Notes under the pieces: model-generated
Databases searched by the model: none
Told to the model about the DNA's origin: nothing
Seen by the model: the letters and a program-made list of their open reading frames with translations, nothing else
Part shown: positions 13,511-22,552 of the stretch, piece after piece
How the letters are laid out: every line of letters starts with the position of its first letter
Numbering within the stretch: position 1 is the stretch's first letter
NCBI RefSeq assembly: GCF_039812505.1
Contig: NZ_JBDIAQ010000055.1
Location: forward strand, 1-22,552
Direction of reading: 5' to 3'
Length of the DNA stretch: 22,552 nt
Source of the DNA: Intrasporangium_A sp039812505
Lineage (GTDB): Bacteria > Actinomycetota > Actinomycetes > Actinomycetales > Dermatophilaceae
Translations under genes and position numbers: made by a program

Positions 13511-14938
13511 TCAGCCCACTGCCGCCGCCACCAGGCGGCCGGCCGCGACCGCACCCTCGAGCGCGGCGTAGTCGCGCTCGGTCTTGTCGGCGTAGGCCAC
13601 GGCGAACTCGCCGACGGCCTGCTCGAACGTCTCCTTGCTGCCGAGGTAACTCGCTATGGCAATGCGGTGACCCGACCGCGCGTGGGCGCGGGCGAGGGTC
13701 CGGCCACAGGCGGCGCCGAGCTCTCGGAGCGAGCGCGGCCCCAGGGACTCGACGACGAACGAGCCCTTCCAGTCGCGGAACTGGCGCACGTAGTAGTCCG
13801 TGTCGGTCGGCTCTGCGGTGATGTCCTGCCGGACGTGCTGCCAGCCGAGCAGGATGTCGCTCGAGCTCTGCATGAGCCGTTGCCCCTCGACCACCCGTCG
13901 GCCGTGGTGCTCCGTAGGCGGCTCGGCGGCATACGGCTCGAGCACGGAGGACACGGCCTCCTTGGCCTGCAGCATGAGCGGATGGCCGGTGTCGTCGACG
14001 AGCAGGCCCACCCACGCACGGGTGCCGACACTGCCGACCCCGACGACCTTGCGGGCGATGTCGACGAGCCGGAAACCGCCCAAGAGGTGACGCAGGTCCG
14101 AGCGCAGGCCCTGCTGGTAGCGCTGCAGGAGCTCGGTGACCCAGGCGGTCATGCGGTCCGCCCGGTTCGGCGCGAGCTCGCGCAGCGGCACGAGCAAGGG
14201 GGGCTCGCTCCGGAAGCGGGCGACTCCGTCGACCGTGGTGGTCAGCTTGCCGAGCGCCTGCTCGCTCGTACGGCCGCGAGCCTTCGCGGCGGCCTTGCGC
14301 GTCGCCGTGTAGCTCTCCTTCGAGATCGTCCCCCGCAGGGAGTCCAGCGTGGCGTCGACCTCGCCGTGGCGGTACCACACCTCGAGCATGGGCTGTCGGG
14401 CATACTCCCTCATGCCCTCGCGGTAGGCCTGCGCGGCGGCGAGCACGACCCGCCGGCGCTCCTTGGCGGCGTGTCCGTTGGTCCGCCCAGCGATCTCGAG
14501 GCTCGCCGCCAGCCGCTTGACGTCCCACTCGAACGGTCCGGGCCAGGTCTCGTCGAAGTCGTTGACGTCGAAGACGAGTCGGCGCTCCGGAGAGGCGAAC
14601 AGCCCGAAGTTGCTCACGTGCGCGTCGCCGCACAGCTGGACGGTGAGACCGGAGTGCGGGACGTGGCCGAGGTCGTCGGCCATGACGGCCGCCGCGCCTC
14701 GGTAGAAGGTGAACGCGTCGACCAGCATCCGGCCGTATCGGACCGGGACCAGCTCGGGGACCCGGGTGGTCGCCTGTCCCTCGAGGATCGCGACCGGGTC
14801 CTGGCCCGGCACCGGCCGCAGCTCGGCATGGGCCTCGAGGGGCAGCGTCGCGCGAGCAGCGCGCCCCTGGGCCTTCTGCTCCTCCCGGTCCACGAACCCG
14901 ACCGCGGCCAGCGGCCGCTGTTCCGGCACCGCACTCAT
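13511..14938 (-). CDS. DUF2252 family protein
   Basis: 475 aa. Family stretches are visible: RYGRMLVDAFTFYRGAAAVM, QLCGDAHVSNFGLFASPER, FDVNDFDETWPGPFEWDVKR and, near the end, ARAHARSGH. The GDAH-N and D-NDFDE pattern recalls the catalytic loop and metal-binding region of kinase-like (APH-type) folds, but the family has no established function. The start is ATG at 14938 with AAGGAGG 5 nt upstream; longer versions reading into argS antisense are spurious. It lies 47 bp downstream of argS on the same strand and may be cotranscribed with it. The palindrome at 13464-13497 is its likely terminator. Confidence 0.9.
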   Translation of the reverse strand: MSAVPEQRPLAAVGFVDREEQKAQGRAARATLPLEAHAELRPVPGQDPVAILEGQATTRVPELVPVRYGRMLVDAFTFYRGAAAVMADDLGHVPHSGLTVQLCGDAHVSNFGLFASPERRLVFDVNDFDETWPGPFEWDVKRLAASLEIAGRTNGHAAKERRRVVLAAAQAYREGMREYARQPMLEVWYRHGEVDATLDSLRGTISKESYTATRKAAAKARGRTSEQALGKLTTTVDGVARFRSEPPLLVPLRELAPNRADRMTAWVTELLQRYQQGLRSDLRHLLGGFRLVDIARKVVGVGSVGTRAWVGLLVDDTGHPLMLQAKEAVSSVLEPYAAEPPTEHHGRRVVEGQRLMQSSSDILLGWQHVRQDITAEPTDTDYYVRQFRDWKGSFVVESLGPRSLRELGAACGRTLARAHARSGHRIAIASYLGSKETFEQAVGEFAVAYADKTERDYAALEGAVAAGRLVAAAVG

Positions 14939-14985
14939 GCCGTCCTCCTTCTCCGGATACCGCGTGGTCAGGGTGACCGCGACGC

Positions 14986-16746
<1,761 letters not shown>

Positions 16747-16753
16747 ACGGGAG

Positions 16754-16759
16754 AGTCTA
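16754..16759 (-). promoter_or_regulatory. candidate -10 box of argS (leaderless)
   Basis: TAGACT on the minus strand ends 7 nt before the argS ATG and fits TAnnnT. No good -35 is seen upstream. The absence of a Shine-Dalgarno supports a leaderless start. Confidence 0.35.
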
Positions 16760-16814
16760 TTTCCGGGCGTCCCCGCGCCGCGTCAGGCCTTGCCCGGCCG
16801 GGACGGCCGCCCGG

Positions 16815-17786
16815 TCAGCCCATCCACGGCGCCCGGACGCCCGGACCCGGGCGGTAGCCGACGCGGTAGGCGACGCGCTCGTCGTAGAACCACACGTCCG
16901 GAGCGGCCTCGTCGTAGCCCGGGCAGCCGGGGACCAGGTAGGTCCCCGTCGCGCGGACCGCCTTGACCGCGTGGCCGAGCGGCTGGGCGCCGTCGGCGAT
17001 CGGTGCCGCCGAGCCGAGCCCGTACCCGCCGTCGCGGACCTCCGCCAGGGTGGAGACGCGGCGGGTCGGCTGCCGCGCTGCGGGCGGCAGGGTCACGATG
17101 TCGTCCGACCCGGAAGGCAGGTCGAGCGGGGCGAGGCCCACCGGTCCGAAGGGGTTCTCCGCGTCGGCCAGGTCGGGCTCGTCGTCCTCGAAGGCCGCCA
17201 CACCGGCCGCGGTGGTCGTTGCGCTCGGGGCGCCGTCACGGGCCCCGGTCGGTGCTGCTGCGATCGGCTCCTCGGTCACGTCGACCGATACTTCGGCCAC
17301 CACCGCTACCGGCTCCTCGGCCACCTCGAGCGGCTCCTCGGCCACCACCGCCACCGGCGGCTCGGCCGACTCTTCGGCCGACCCGTCGGCCGTGGCCGGG
17401 ACAGCCCCGACGGGGGCGGGCGCCACGATCTCGTCCGTGGCGGCGGGGCCGTCCTGGGAGAGCTCGACGTCAGCGGACTCGGAGCGAACCGGCACGACCG
17501 GGGCGGGTGCCGCCGGGTTCTCCGGGACGCTGCCCCACGTCGCGGGCGCAGCCGGCTCGACCGAGCGGTGACCCTCGCCCGCCTCGCGCACCGCTGCGCC
17601 GACCGGCTCCAGTACCGGGGCCGCCTCGGCCACGGCGGGCCGGGCGGGCTGGGCACGCAGCGACCTCGCCCGGCGCCGCGCCTCCCGCTCGCGGCGCCGG
17701 CGCGAGGCCGCGAGCAGGCTCGCGACGACGGCGATGACGGCCGCGGCCAGCGCGAGCCACAGGATCAGCTTGGTGGGGTCAGACAT
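16815..17786 (-). CDS. membrane-anchored protein with disordered linker and sunset-like C-terminal domain
   Basis: 323 aa in three parts. Residues 6-27 are one membrane helix followed by a strongly basic RRRREREARRRARS stretch, so the bulk is probably cytoplasmic. Residues 45-230 are an Ala/Pro/Glu/Val-rich low-complexity linker with short repeats of the form EEPVAVVAE. The last 80 residues are ordered: TLAEVRDGGYGLGSAAPI, HAVKAV, then TGTYLVPGCPGYDEAAPDVW. This last stretch resembles the 'sunset' domain found in actinobacterial membrane proteins such as ArfC-like channel accessory proteins; the match is from memory and moderate. The start is ATG at 17786. The function is unknown. The linker makes strong shadow frames on the opposite strand. 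Confidence 0.8.
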   Translation of the reverse strand: MSDPTKLILWLALAAAVIAVVASLLAASRRRREREARRRARSLRAQPARPAVAEAAPVLEPVGAAVREAGEGHRSVEPAAPATWGSVPENPAAPAPVVPVRSESADVELSQDGPAATDEIVAPAPVGAVPATADGSAEESAEPPVAVVAEEPLEVAEEPVAVVAEVSVDVTEEPIAAAPTGARDGAPSATTTAAGVAAFEDDEPDLADAENPFGPVGLAPLDLPSGSDDIVTLPPAARQPTRRVSTLAEVRDGGYGLGSAAPIADGAQPLGHAVKAVRATGTYLVPGCPGYDEAAPDVWFYDERVAYRVGYRPGPGVRAPWMG

Positions 17787-17899
17787 GTGGTCGTCCTCGT
17801 GGTCGGGTGCTCTTCACGGGCAACCTACTGCCCCGGACCTCGAGTCCGTGGCAGCCTCCCGGCGCCAGGCCGGGGAACGTGGGGCACCCCGCCGGAGAC

Positions 17900-17941
17900 G
17901 GTGGGGTATGCCGCTCAGCCGGCTCAGCGGCATACCCCACC
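17900..17941. terminator. 16-bp stem hairpin related to the 13464 palindrome
   Basis: The arms at 17900-17915 and 17926-17941 are perfect inverted repeats around a 10-nt loop. The element lies 26 bp beyond the stop of the minus-strand acyl-CoA ligase and before the start of the sunset-like gene, so it can end the ligase transcript. It shares GGGTATGCCGCTCAG with the palindrome at 13464-13497. Confidence 0.75.
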
Positions 17942-17967
17942 CTCGGACGTGGTGGCGAGCGCGGCGG

Positions 17968-19608
17968 TCAGCCCAGGCCGAGCTTGCGGCTGGTGGCCTG
18001 GCGCATCTCGACCTTGCGGATCTTGCCCGTGACGGTCATCGGGAACTCGTCGACGACCTCGACGTAGCGCGGGATCTTGTAGTGCGCGAGCCGGCCGGTG
18101 CAGAACTGCCGCAGCGACTCCGCGGTGATCGGCTCGGCGCCCGGCCGCATCCGGATCCAGGCGCAGAGCTCCTCGCCGTACTTCTCGTCCGGCACCCCGA
18201 TGACCTGGGCGTCGAGGATGTCGGGGTGGGTGTAGAGGAACTCCTCGATCTCGCGCGGGTAGACGTTCTCACCGCCGCGGATGACCATGTCCTTGATCCG
18301 GCCGGTGATCTCGACGTATCCGTCGTCGTGCATGACGCCCAGGTCGCCGGTGCGCATCCAGCCGTCGACGATCGCCTCGGCGGTCTTGTCCGGCTGCTCC
18401 CAGTAGCCGAGCATGACCGAGTAGCCCTTGGTCTGGAACTCGCCGGCCTGCCCGCGGGGCACGACCTCGCCGGTGGCCGGGTCGACGATCCGGATCTGCA
18501 GGTGCGGGCCGACCCGGCCGACCGTGCCGGTCTTGCGCTCGAACGTGTCGTCGGTGCGGGTCTGGGTGGACACCGGCGAGGTCTCCGTCATGCCGTAGCA
18601 GATGGTCAGCTCCTCGATGCCCGAGGCGATCACCTTCTTCATCAGCTCGGCCGGACAGGTCGAGCCGGCCATGATCCCGGTGCGCACCGTCGAGAGGTCG
18701 TAGTCGGCGAAGTCGGGCAGGTTCCACTCGGCGATGAACATCGTGGGCACGCCGTAGAGCGAGGTGATCCGCTCGTCCTGGACGGTCTGCAAGGTGATGG
18801 CCGGGTCGAACCCGGGGGCCGGGATGACCATGCACGCGCCGATCGAGGTGCAGGCCAGGTTGCCCATGACCATCCCGAAGCAGTGGTAGAAGGGCACCGG
18901 GATGCACACCCGGTCGTGCTCGGTGTAGTCGCAGAGGTGGCCCACGAAGAAGCCGTTGTTGAGGATGTTGCGGTGCGAGAGGGTCGCGCCCTTTGGGAAG
19001 CCGGTCGTGCCCGACGTGTACTGGATGTTGATCGGCTGGTTGTGCTCGAGCGTGGCCTGGACCCGGGCCAGCTCGTCGGCCGGGACCTCGTCGGCATGCG
19101 CCAGCAGCACGTCCCAGTCGGACGTGCCGATCAGGACGACCCGCTCGAGGCCGGGCACCTCGGGGCGCACCTGCTCGATCATCGCGGCGTAGTCGCTGGT
19201 CTTGAACTCCTTGGCGGAGACGAGCGTCGCGATCCCGGCCTGCTGCAGGACGTACTGCAGCTCGTGCGCGCGGTAGGCGGGGTTGATGTTGACCAGGATC
19301 GCGCCCATCTTCGCGGTCGCGTACTGGGTCAGCGTCCACTCCGAGCAGTTGGGCGCCCAGATCCCGACCCGGTCGCCGGTGGCGACGCCGACCGCCAGCA
19401 GCGCCCGCGCGAGCCGGTCGACGTCGGCCTGCAGCTGCGTGTAGGTCCAGCGCTTGCCCTGTGCGACGTCCACCAGCGCCTCGCGGTCGGGGAACCGGGC
19501 CACCGTCGCGTCGAAGTTGTCGCCGATGGTCTGCTCGATGAGCGGCGGCTCGGTCTCACCGACGGTGTGGGACAGGGTCTCGGACGCAGCTCGGACAGGA
19601 GCGGACAT
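17968..19608 (-). CDS. AMP-dependent fatty-acyl-CoA synthetase (FadD/ACSF2-like)
   Basis: 546 aa, an adenylate-forming ligase that activates a carboxylic acid with ATP and loads it on CoA. Landmarks are the P-loop YTSGTTGFPKGAT (197-209), CYGMTETSP, TGDLGVMHDDGY, the hinge and A8 region GRIKDMVIRGGENVYPREIE, and catalytic Lys529 in TGKIRK near the C-terminus. The NILNNGFFVGHLCDYTEHD region resembles ACSF2-type medium/long-chain enzymes, but chain length cannot be read from sequence. The start is ATG at 19608 with GGAGG 5 nt upstream; longer versions up to 20301 overlap the next gene and are spurious. It is separated by about 140 bp from the upstream MDMPI-family gene, so it probably has its own promoter. 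A hairpin at 17900-17941 follows the stop. Confidence 0.93.
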   Translation of the reverse strand: MSAPVRAASETLSHTVGETEPPLIEQTIGDNFDATVARFPDREALVDVAQGKRWTYTQLQADVDRLARALLAVGVATGDRVGIWAPNCSEWTLTQYATAKMGAILVNINPAYRAHELQYVLQQAGIATLVSAKEFKTSDYAAMIEQVRPEVPGLERVVLIGTSDWDVLLAHADEVPADELARVQATLEHNQPINIQYTSGTTGFPKGATLSHRNILNNGFFVGHLCDYTEHDRVCIPVPFYHCFGMVMGNLACTSIGACMVIPAPGFDPAITLQTVQDERITSLYGVPTMFIAEWNLPDFADYDLSTVRTGIMAGSTCPAELMKKVIASGIEELTICYGMTETSPVSTQTRTDDTFERKTGTVGRVGPHLQIRIVDPATGEVVPRGQAGEFQTKGYSVMLGYWEQPDKTAEAIVDGWMRTGDLGVMHDDGYVEITGRIKDMVIRGGENVYPREIEEFLYTHPDILDAQVIGVPDEKYGEELCAWIRMRPGAEPITAESLRQFCTGRLAHYKIPRYVEVVDEFPMTVTGKIRKVEMRQATSRKLGLG

Positions 19609-19693
19609 GGTGGCCTCCGTGGCATGGGTCGGATGTGCTTCGTACCAGCCAACCGCGCGGCGGGCCTCGGGGCAAGGAGTGTGCAGGTCAGGA

Positions 19694-19744
19694 GTGCACC
19701 GGGGGGCAGGGGTCCGGATGTGCGCGCGAGGCGCGACGGTGCAC
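19694..19744. terminator. possible terminator after the MDMPI-family gene
   Basis: GTGCACCG (19694-19701) and CGGTGCAC (19737-19744) are 8-bp inverted repeats enclosing 35 nt, which contain a further GC-rich self-complementary stretch (CGCGCGAGGCGCG). The element begins 4 nt past the stop at 19749 on the minus strand. The remaining 19609-19693 shows no clear promoter for the ligase. Confidence 0.4.
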
Positions 19745-19748
19745 CCCG

Positions 19749-20411
19749 TCAGGCCGGGTGCCGCTGTCCACGCAGATGGTCCGCTCCGGCCCCGGTCAGC
19801 TCGTCGAGGCGGGCCGTGCGGCCGGTGACGAGCAGCAGGAGTGCACCGATCGGGCCGGCGACCTCGGGGCCGGCGCCTCGCGTCCAGTCGGCGTCCGTCG
19901 CTCGGAGGGTGTACCCCTCGAGCGGAAGCCTGCGGAACACCTTGCCGAGCCAGGTGTCTCGTGTCTCCCACCGGCGGGTTGCGGCCAGCACCGCCGCAGG
20001 CACGGGCAACTCCAGCTCGGCACCGAGCGGCACTGCGATGTCCTGGCTGTGCACGAGGATGTCCGTGAGGGTCTCGAGCTGGGTGACGAACGCGTTGTGG
20101 CGCCGGGAGCCGATCATCGCCCGGATCCGGTCGACGAGCTGTCCGGTCGGCAGCCGGGCCTGGATCGCCGCCGAGTCGACGATGGTCCGGTTGAGCGACC
20201 TGGCGCGCAGCATCTCGGGGTGTCGCGCCATGAACACGACGATGTCCCGGACCCCCTGCTGCTGCAGGGTCAGGTGCGCGGCGACGTGCCGCACCGTCCA
20301 ACCGTCACACAGCGAGGGGCGCTCCCACTGCCGGCCCGTCAGCCCCTCGAGCAGGTCGGCGGTGCGCCGCCGCTGGTCGTCGATCGCAGCCCAGATCTCG
20401 TCGTCGTCCAT
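19749..20411 (-). CDS. maleylpyruvate isomerase-family (MDMPI/DinB-like) mycothiol-dependent protein
   Basis: 220 aa from ATG at 20411. The N-terminal four-helix DinB-like domain shows the family pattern QRRRTADLLEGLTGRQWERP, then LCDGWTVRHVAAHLTL. A third histidine lies in ILVHSQDIAVPLG. These His residues form the metal site in mycothiol-dependent members. The C-terminal part (EGYTLRATDADWTRGAG, then GPIGALLLLVTGRTA) matches the usual second domain. The substrate is unknown; most members are not true maleylpyruvate isomerases. The start at 20411 has AGGAGG 5 nt upstream; in-frame ATG at 20456 (weak site) and a start at 20471 are alternatives. It diverges from the marR gene. Confidence 0.85.
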   Translation of the reverse strand: MDDDEIWAAIDDQRRRTADLLEGLTGRQWERPSLCDGWTVRHVAAHLTLQQQGVRDIVVFMARHPEMLRARSLNRTIVDSAAIQARLPTGQLVDRIRAMIGSRRHNAFVTQLETLTDILVHSQDIAVPLGAELELPVPAAVLAATRRWETRDTWLGKVFRRLPLEGYTLRATDADWTRGAGPEVAGPIGALLLLVTGRTARLDELTGAGADHLRGQRHPA

Positions 20412-20511
20412 GCCGGCCTCCTCACGCCGGTGGTGGTCGCGGGCGGGGTCGGTCATGGCGCGGCCACCCACGGCCGGGGAGCGTTCGCAGTCGCTAAAGT
20501 AATCCTATCGA

Positions 20512-20529
20512 CGAACCAAATATAGTTCG
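20512..20529. promoter_or_regulatory. marR promoter -10 box inside an inverted repeat (likely operator)
   Basis: CGAAC (20512-20516) and GTTCG (20525-20529) flank 8 bp. TATAGT (20521-20526), a good -10 box for the plus-strand marR gene, lies inside. No convincing -35 is seen. MarR proteins typically bind such repeats in the space between their own gene and a divergent target, so autoregulation is likely. Confidence 0.55.
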
Positions 20530-20555
20530 ATGCTCTGACTACTTCAAGGATCCTC

Positions 20556-21002
20556 GTGGACCGTGACCTGCCCACCAGCCTGCTCATGCTGATCGCGGGG
20601 CGACACGCGCAGCAGCGCATCTTCGATGCCGTCCGCGCGGGCGGGGTCACCGACGTGACCATGGCGCAGGGCCGGCTCATGGCCGGGATCGACCCCGAGG
20701 GGACCCGCCTGTCGGTGCTGGCCGAGCGGGCCCAGGTGGCAAAGCAGACCGCCACCGCCCTGGTCGACCGGCTCGAGCGGGCCGGCTACGTCGAGCGCGT
20801 CCCCGACCCCGCGGACGGCAGGGCGCGGCTGGTGCGTCCGACCGCCCGGATGCAGGCCGTGATCCCGGTGGCCCGCGCGGCGGAGCAACGGCTGGAAGCC
20901 GAGTGGGCGGCATACCTCGGCCCCCGCCGGATGCGGCACCTGCGGGAGGCGCTCACGGCGCTGCGTGACATCACCGACCCCTATCTCGAGCGGCATCCCT
21001 GA
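20556..21002 (+). CDS. MarR-family transcriptional regulator
   Basis: 148 aa. A winged helix-turn-helix occupies about residues 50-100: RLSVLAERAQVAKQTATALV, then DRLERAGYVERVPDPADGRA, whose wing and closing DGR(A)R motif are diagnostic of MarR. N- and C-terminal helices form the dimer interface. The start is GTG at 20556 with AAGGA 5 nt upstream. The gene is divergent from the MDMPI-family gene, and an inverted repeat with a -10 box lies between them, so it probably controls itself and that neighbour. The ligand is unknown. Confidence 0.93.
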   Translation: MDRDLPTSLLMLIAGRHAQQRIFDAVRAGGVTDVTMAQGRLMAGIDPEGTRLSVLAERAQVAKQTATALVDRLERAGYVERVPDPADGRARLVRPTARMQAVIPVARAAEQRLEAEWAAYLGPRRMRHLREALTALRDITDPYLERHP

Positions 21003-21086
21003 CCGGCGGCGAAACCTGGTCATATTGCGCGACGGATTCGAGCAGATCGTGCGAATCTTGAGTAGGGGAAGGGTGAGGAGGTCGCC

Positions 21087-21620
21087 ATGGATCCTCAACA
21101 CGACGTCAACGTCGAGGTCGCGCCGATCTACGCGCGCGGATCACTGCAGGGGTTCATCCTGGTCGGGCGCTGGCCCGTGGACACGGTCGAGTGGACGCAG
21201 TTCCTGTGGCTCGCCGTACGGGTGGCGGCCGTGCCGGCGATGCTGCCGCACGGCAGCACGGTCTTCCGGGTCATCGAGTCCGTCCCGGAGCACTCGCCGG
21301 TGCACTCCGTCGGGGTCGTGCTGGCCGAGGGGCAGCTGGTCGGCGACCACGCGCTGCAGCCCGGCCGGTTCGCGGCCGAGCAACCGGCCGGACTGGCCGT
21401 GCTGCATCCGCCGACGAGCACCATCGCCTCGGTCCCGGAGTACGAGACGGCGTCGGGCTGCCTGCTGCTGCCGGGCCTGCCCTACCTCGGGCTCGCGCAC
21501 CGGGCGGCGTGGATAGAGGCGGACGCACGCGGCACGGTCACGAGGCTCTCCGCCAAGGACGACGTCGACCCCGGCGACGACCCGGACACCGCCGCGCTGT
21601 CGCTGCTGCTCGCCTCCTGA
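21087..21620 (+). CDS. uncharacterised 177-aa protein
   Basis: No family is recognised. The protein has no membrane segment or signal peptide and only one cysteine (SGCLLLPG). It reads as alternating strands and short helices (VEVAPIYARGSLQGFILVGR, STVFRVIESV, SVGVVLAEGQLV, GLAVLHPPTSTIASV, GCLLLPGLPYLGLAH), which suggests a compact beta-rich fold, with an acidic tail (DDVDPGDDPDTAA). The start at 21087 is supported by AGGAGG 5 nt upstream and by codon use like the neighbours. It follows marR by 84 bp on the same strand and converges with the isocitrate lyase-family gene, 37 bp away. Cotranscription with marR is possible but not shown. Confidence 0.8.
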   Translation: MDPQHDVNVEVAPIYARGSLQGFILVGRWPVDTVEWTQFLWLAVRVAAVPAMLPHGSTVFRVIESVPEHSPVHSVGVVLAEGQLVGDHALQPGRFAAEQPAGLAVLHPPTSTIASVPEYETASGCLLLPGLPYLGLAHRAAWIEADARGTVTRLSAKDDVDPGDDPDTAALSLLLAS

Positions 21621-21657
21621 CCGCCCGTCGGGCAGGCCCGTGGTCACCGGCCGCTGC

Positions 21658-22467
21658 TCACGTGCCGGGCGTCATCTGGCGGTTCAGGTCGAAACGGCTG
21701 GCTTGGAGCGCAAGGTCACGGAAGGTGCCCTCCTCCAGCAGCTGCGCCGCGGCGGTCAGGGCGACGCTGTATGCCGCCCGTGCCAGCCAGCTGCCGACGC
21801 TGACCCGGGCCACCCCGACCCGGGCCAGCTCGTGCAGCGCGGGCGAGCCGTTGCCGGCCAGGATGTTGACCGGCGCGGTGAGACTGGAGCAGGCCGCGGC
21901 GATGACGTCGAGGTCGCGCAGCCCGATCAGGAAGATGCCGTCGGCGCCGGCCTCGACATAGGCGACGGCGCGCTCCAGCATCCGGTCGGTCGGCTCGTCG
22001 ACCCCGAGCACGTACGTGTCGACCCGGGCGTTGACGAACAGGTCCGCGCCCCGCGCGGTCAGTCCCGCCCGGACCTCGCGCAGGAAGCCGGCGAACTCAC
22101 CCACGTCCCGGTGCACGCCGTCGGTCGAGTCCTCCAGGTTGACGCCGACCACCCCGATCTCGGCCAGCTCGGCGAGGAACCGGGCCACCACACCCGGGTC
22201 CGGGCTGTAGCCGTTCTCCACATCCATGGTGACCGGTACCCGCACGTGATCGAGCAGCCGGCGCGCGAGGCCGAGGTGGGGGCCGGGTCCGAGGGCCCCA
22301 CCGTCCGGGGTGGCGTTCGCCCAGGCCACACCGGCACTCGTCGTGGCGATCGCGCGTGCACCGAGGTTCTCGAAGAGGCGGGCCGAGCCCGCGTCCCAGG
22401 CGTTGGTCAGCACGAGCGGGGAACCGGGCACGTGCAGGGAACGGAACTCGTCGACGGTCGCAGCCAT
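21658..22467 (-). CDS. isocitrate lyase/phosphoenolpyruvate mutase family protein
   Basis: 269 aa, a TIM-barrel enzyme of the ICL/PEPM superfamily, which makes or breaks C-C or P-C bonds in small oxo-acids using Mg2+. Visible parts are PLVLTNAWDAGSARLFENLG, then ATTSAGVAWANATPDGG, VTMDVENGYSPDP (metal-binding acidic residue), GVNLEDST and FVNARVDTYVLG. The KKCGH-type catalytic loop of true isocitrate lyase is not seen, so it belongs to the broader oxaloacetate hydrolase/PEP mutase-like group; the exact reaction is open. The start is ATG at 22467 with AAGGAG 8 nt upstream. The upstream stretch 22468-22552 holds no recognised gene. Confidence 0.9.
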   Translation of the reverse strand: MAATVDEFRSLHVPGSPLVLTNAWDAGSARLFENLGARAIATTSAGVAWANATPDGGALGPGPHLGLARRLLDHVRVPVTMDVENGYSPDPGVVARFLAELAEIGVVGVNLEDSTDGVHRDVGEFAGFLREVRAGLTARGADLFVNARVDTYVLGVDEPTDRMLERAVAYVEAGADGIFLIGLRDLDVIAAACSSLTAPVNILAGNGSPALHELARVGVARVSVGSWLARAAYSVALTAAAQLLEEGTFRDLALQASRFDLNRQMTPGT

Positions 22468-22552
22468 TGGTGCGCTCCTTGGTCGAGGTGCCAGCCGGAT
22501 GTCCGGGGCTGTGCCTCACAGCATGGCACCGCGGTGGTCACCGACGTGCCGA

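Noticed and set aside
21621..21657. Terminator between the 177-aa gene and the isocitrate lyase-family gene
   Set aside because: Only a 5-bp stem (GCCCG-T-CGGGC) is present, with an impossible one-base loop. Not convincing.

Overview
The window comes from a high-GC actinobacterium. Codon third positions are almost all G or C, and it carries a narGHJI respiratory nitrate reductase operon, a protein of the mycothiol-dependent (MDMPI) family, a membrane-anchored protein with a 'sunset'-like C-terminus, and several starts that look leaderless. The gene mix would fit an Intrasporangiaceae/Micrococcales-type organism, but the sequence alone does not fix the genus.

Region 1 (1-2197) is a small accessory strip. 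Three copies of a 44-bp segment, at 127-170, 969-1012 and 1933-1976, match the 3' part of tRNA-Gly(CCC), from the anticodon loop to the CCA end, all on the + strand. They look like attachment-site scars left by integrative elements. Between scars 1 and 2 lies a two-gene minus-strand pair that resembles a type II toxin-antitoxin module. Between scars 2 and 3 lies a plus-strand MNT/HEPN pair (nucleotidyltransferase antitoxin plus RNase toxin). The HEPN frame has lost its stop codon. A 19-bp motif follows scars 1 and 3 at similar distance, and a third copy sits at the left edge, so another scar or the intact tRNA gene probably lies just outside position 1.

Region 2 (2198-13430) is a nitrate respiration cluster. 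Two overlapping minus-strand nitrate/nitrite transporter genes (NarK1-type, then NarK2-type) diverge from a plus-strand operon: a cysteine-bearing winged-helix regulator, narG, narH, narJ, narI and a small cupin gene. All junctions overlap or abut (4-nt overlaps, or 1 nt between narG and narH). The 347-bp divergent control region holds four inverted repeats, three 9-bp direct repeats and a promoter whose -10 box lies inside one inverted repeat. The expected logic is nitrate import and nitrite export by the NarK pair, quinol-driven nitrate reduction at the inner face of the membrane by NarGHI, NarJ as maturation chaperone, and redox control by the regulator.

Region 3 (13431-22552) is ordinary chromosomal content: a DUF2252 gene downstream of argS, a membrane-anchored sunset-like protein, an AMP-dependent acyl-CoA ligase, an MDMPI-family protein divergent from a MarR regulator, an unrecognised 177-aa protein, and an isocitrate lyase/PEP mutase-family protein. 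Two related long palindromes (13464-13497 and 17900-17941), sharing a 15-bp core, sit at gene ends.

Very long reading frames opposite narG, narH, argS, narK and the ligase are high-GC shadows and are not annotated. No intact tRNA, rRNA, CRISPR array or insertion sequence is visible.
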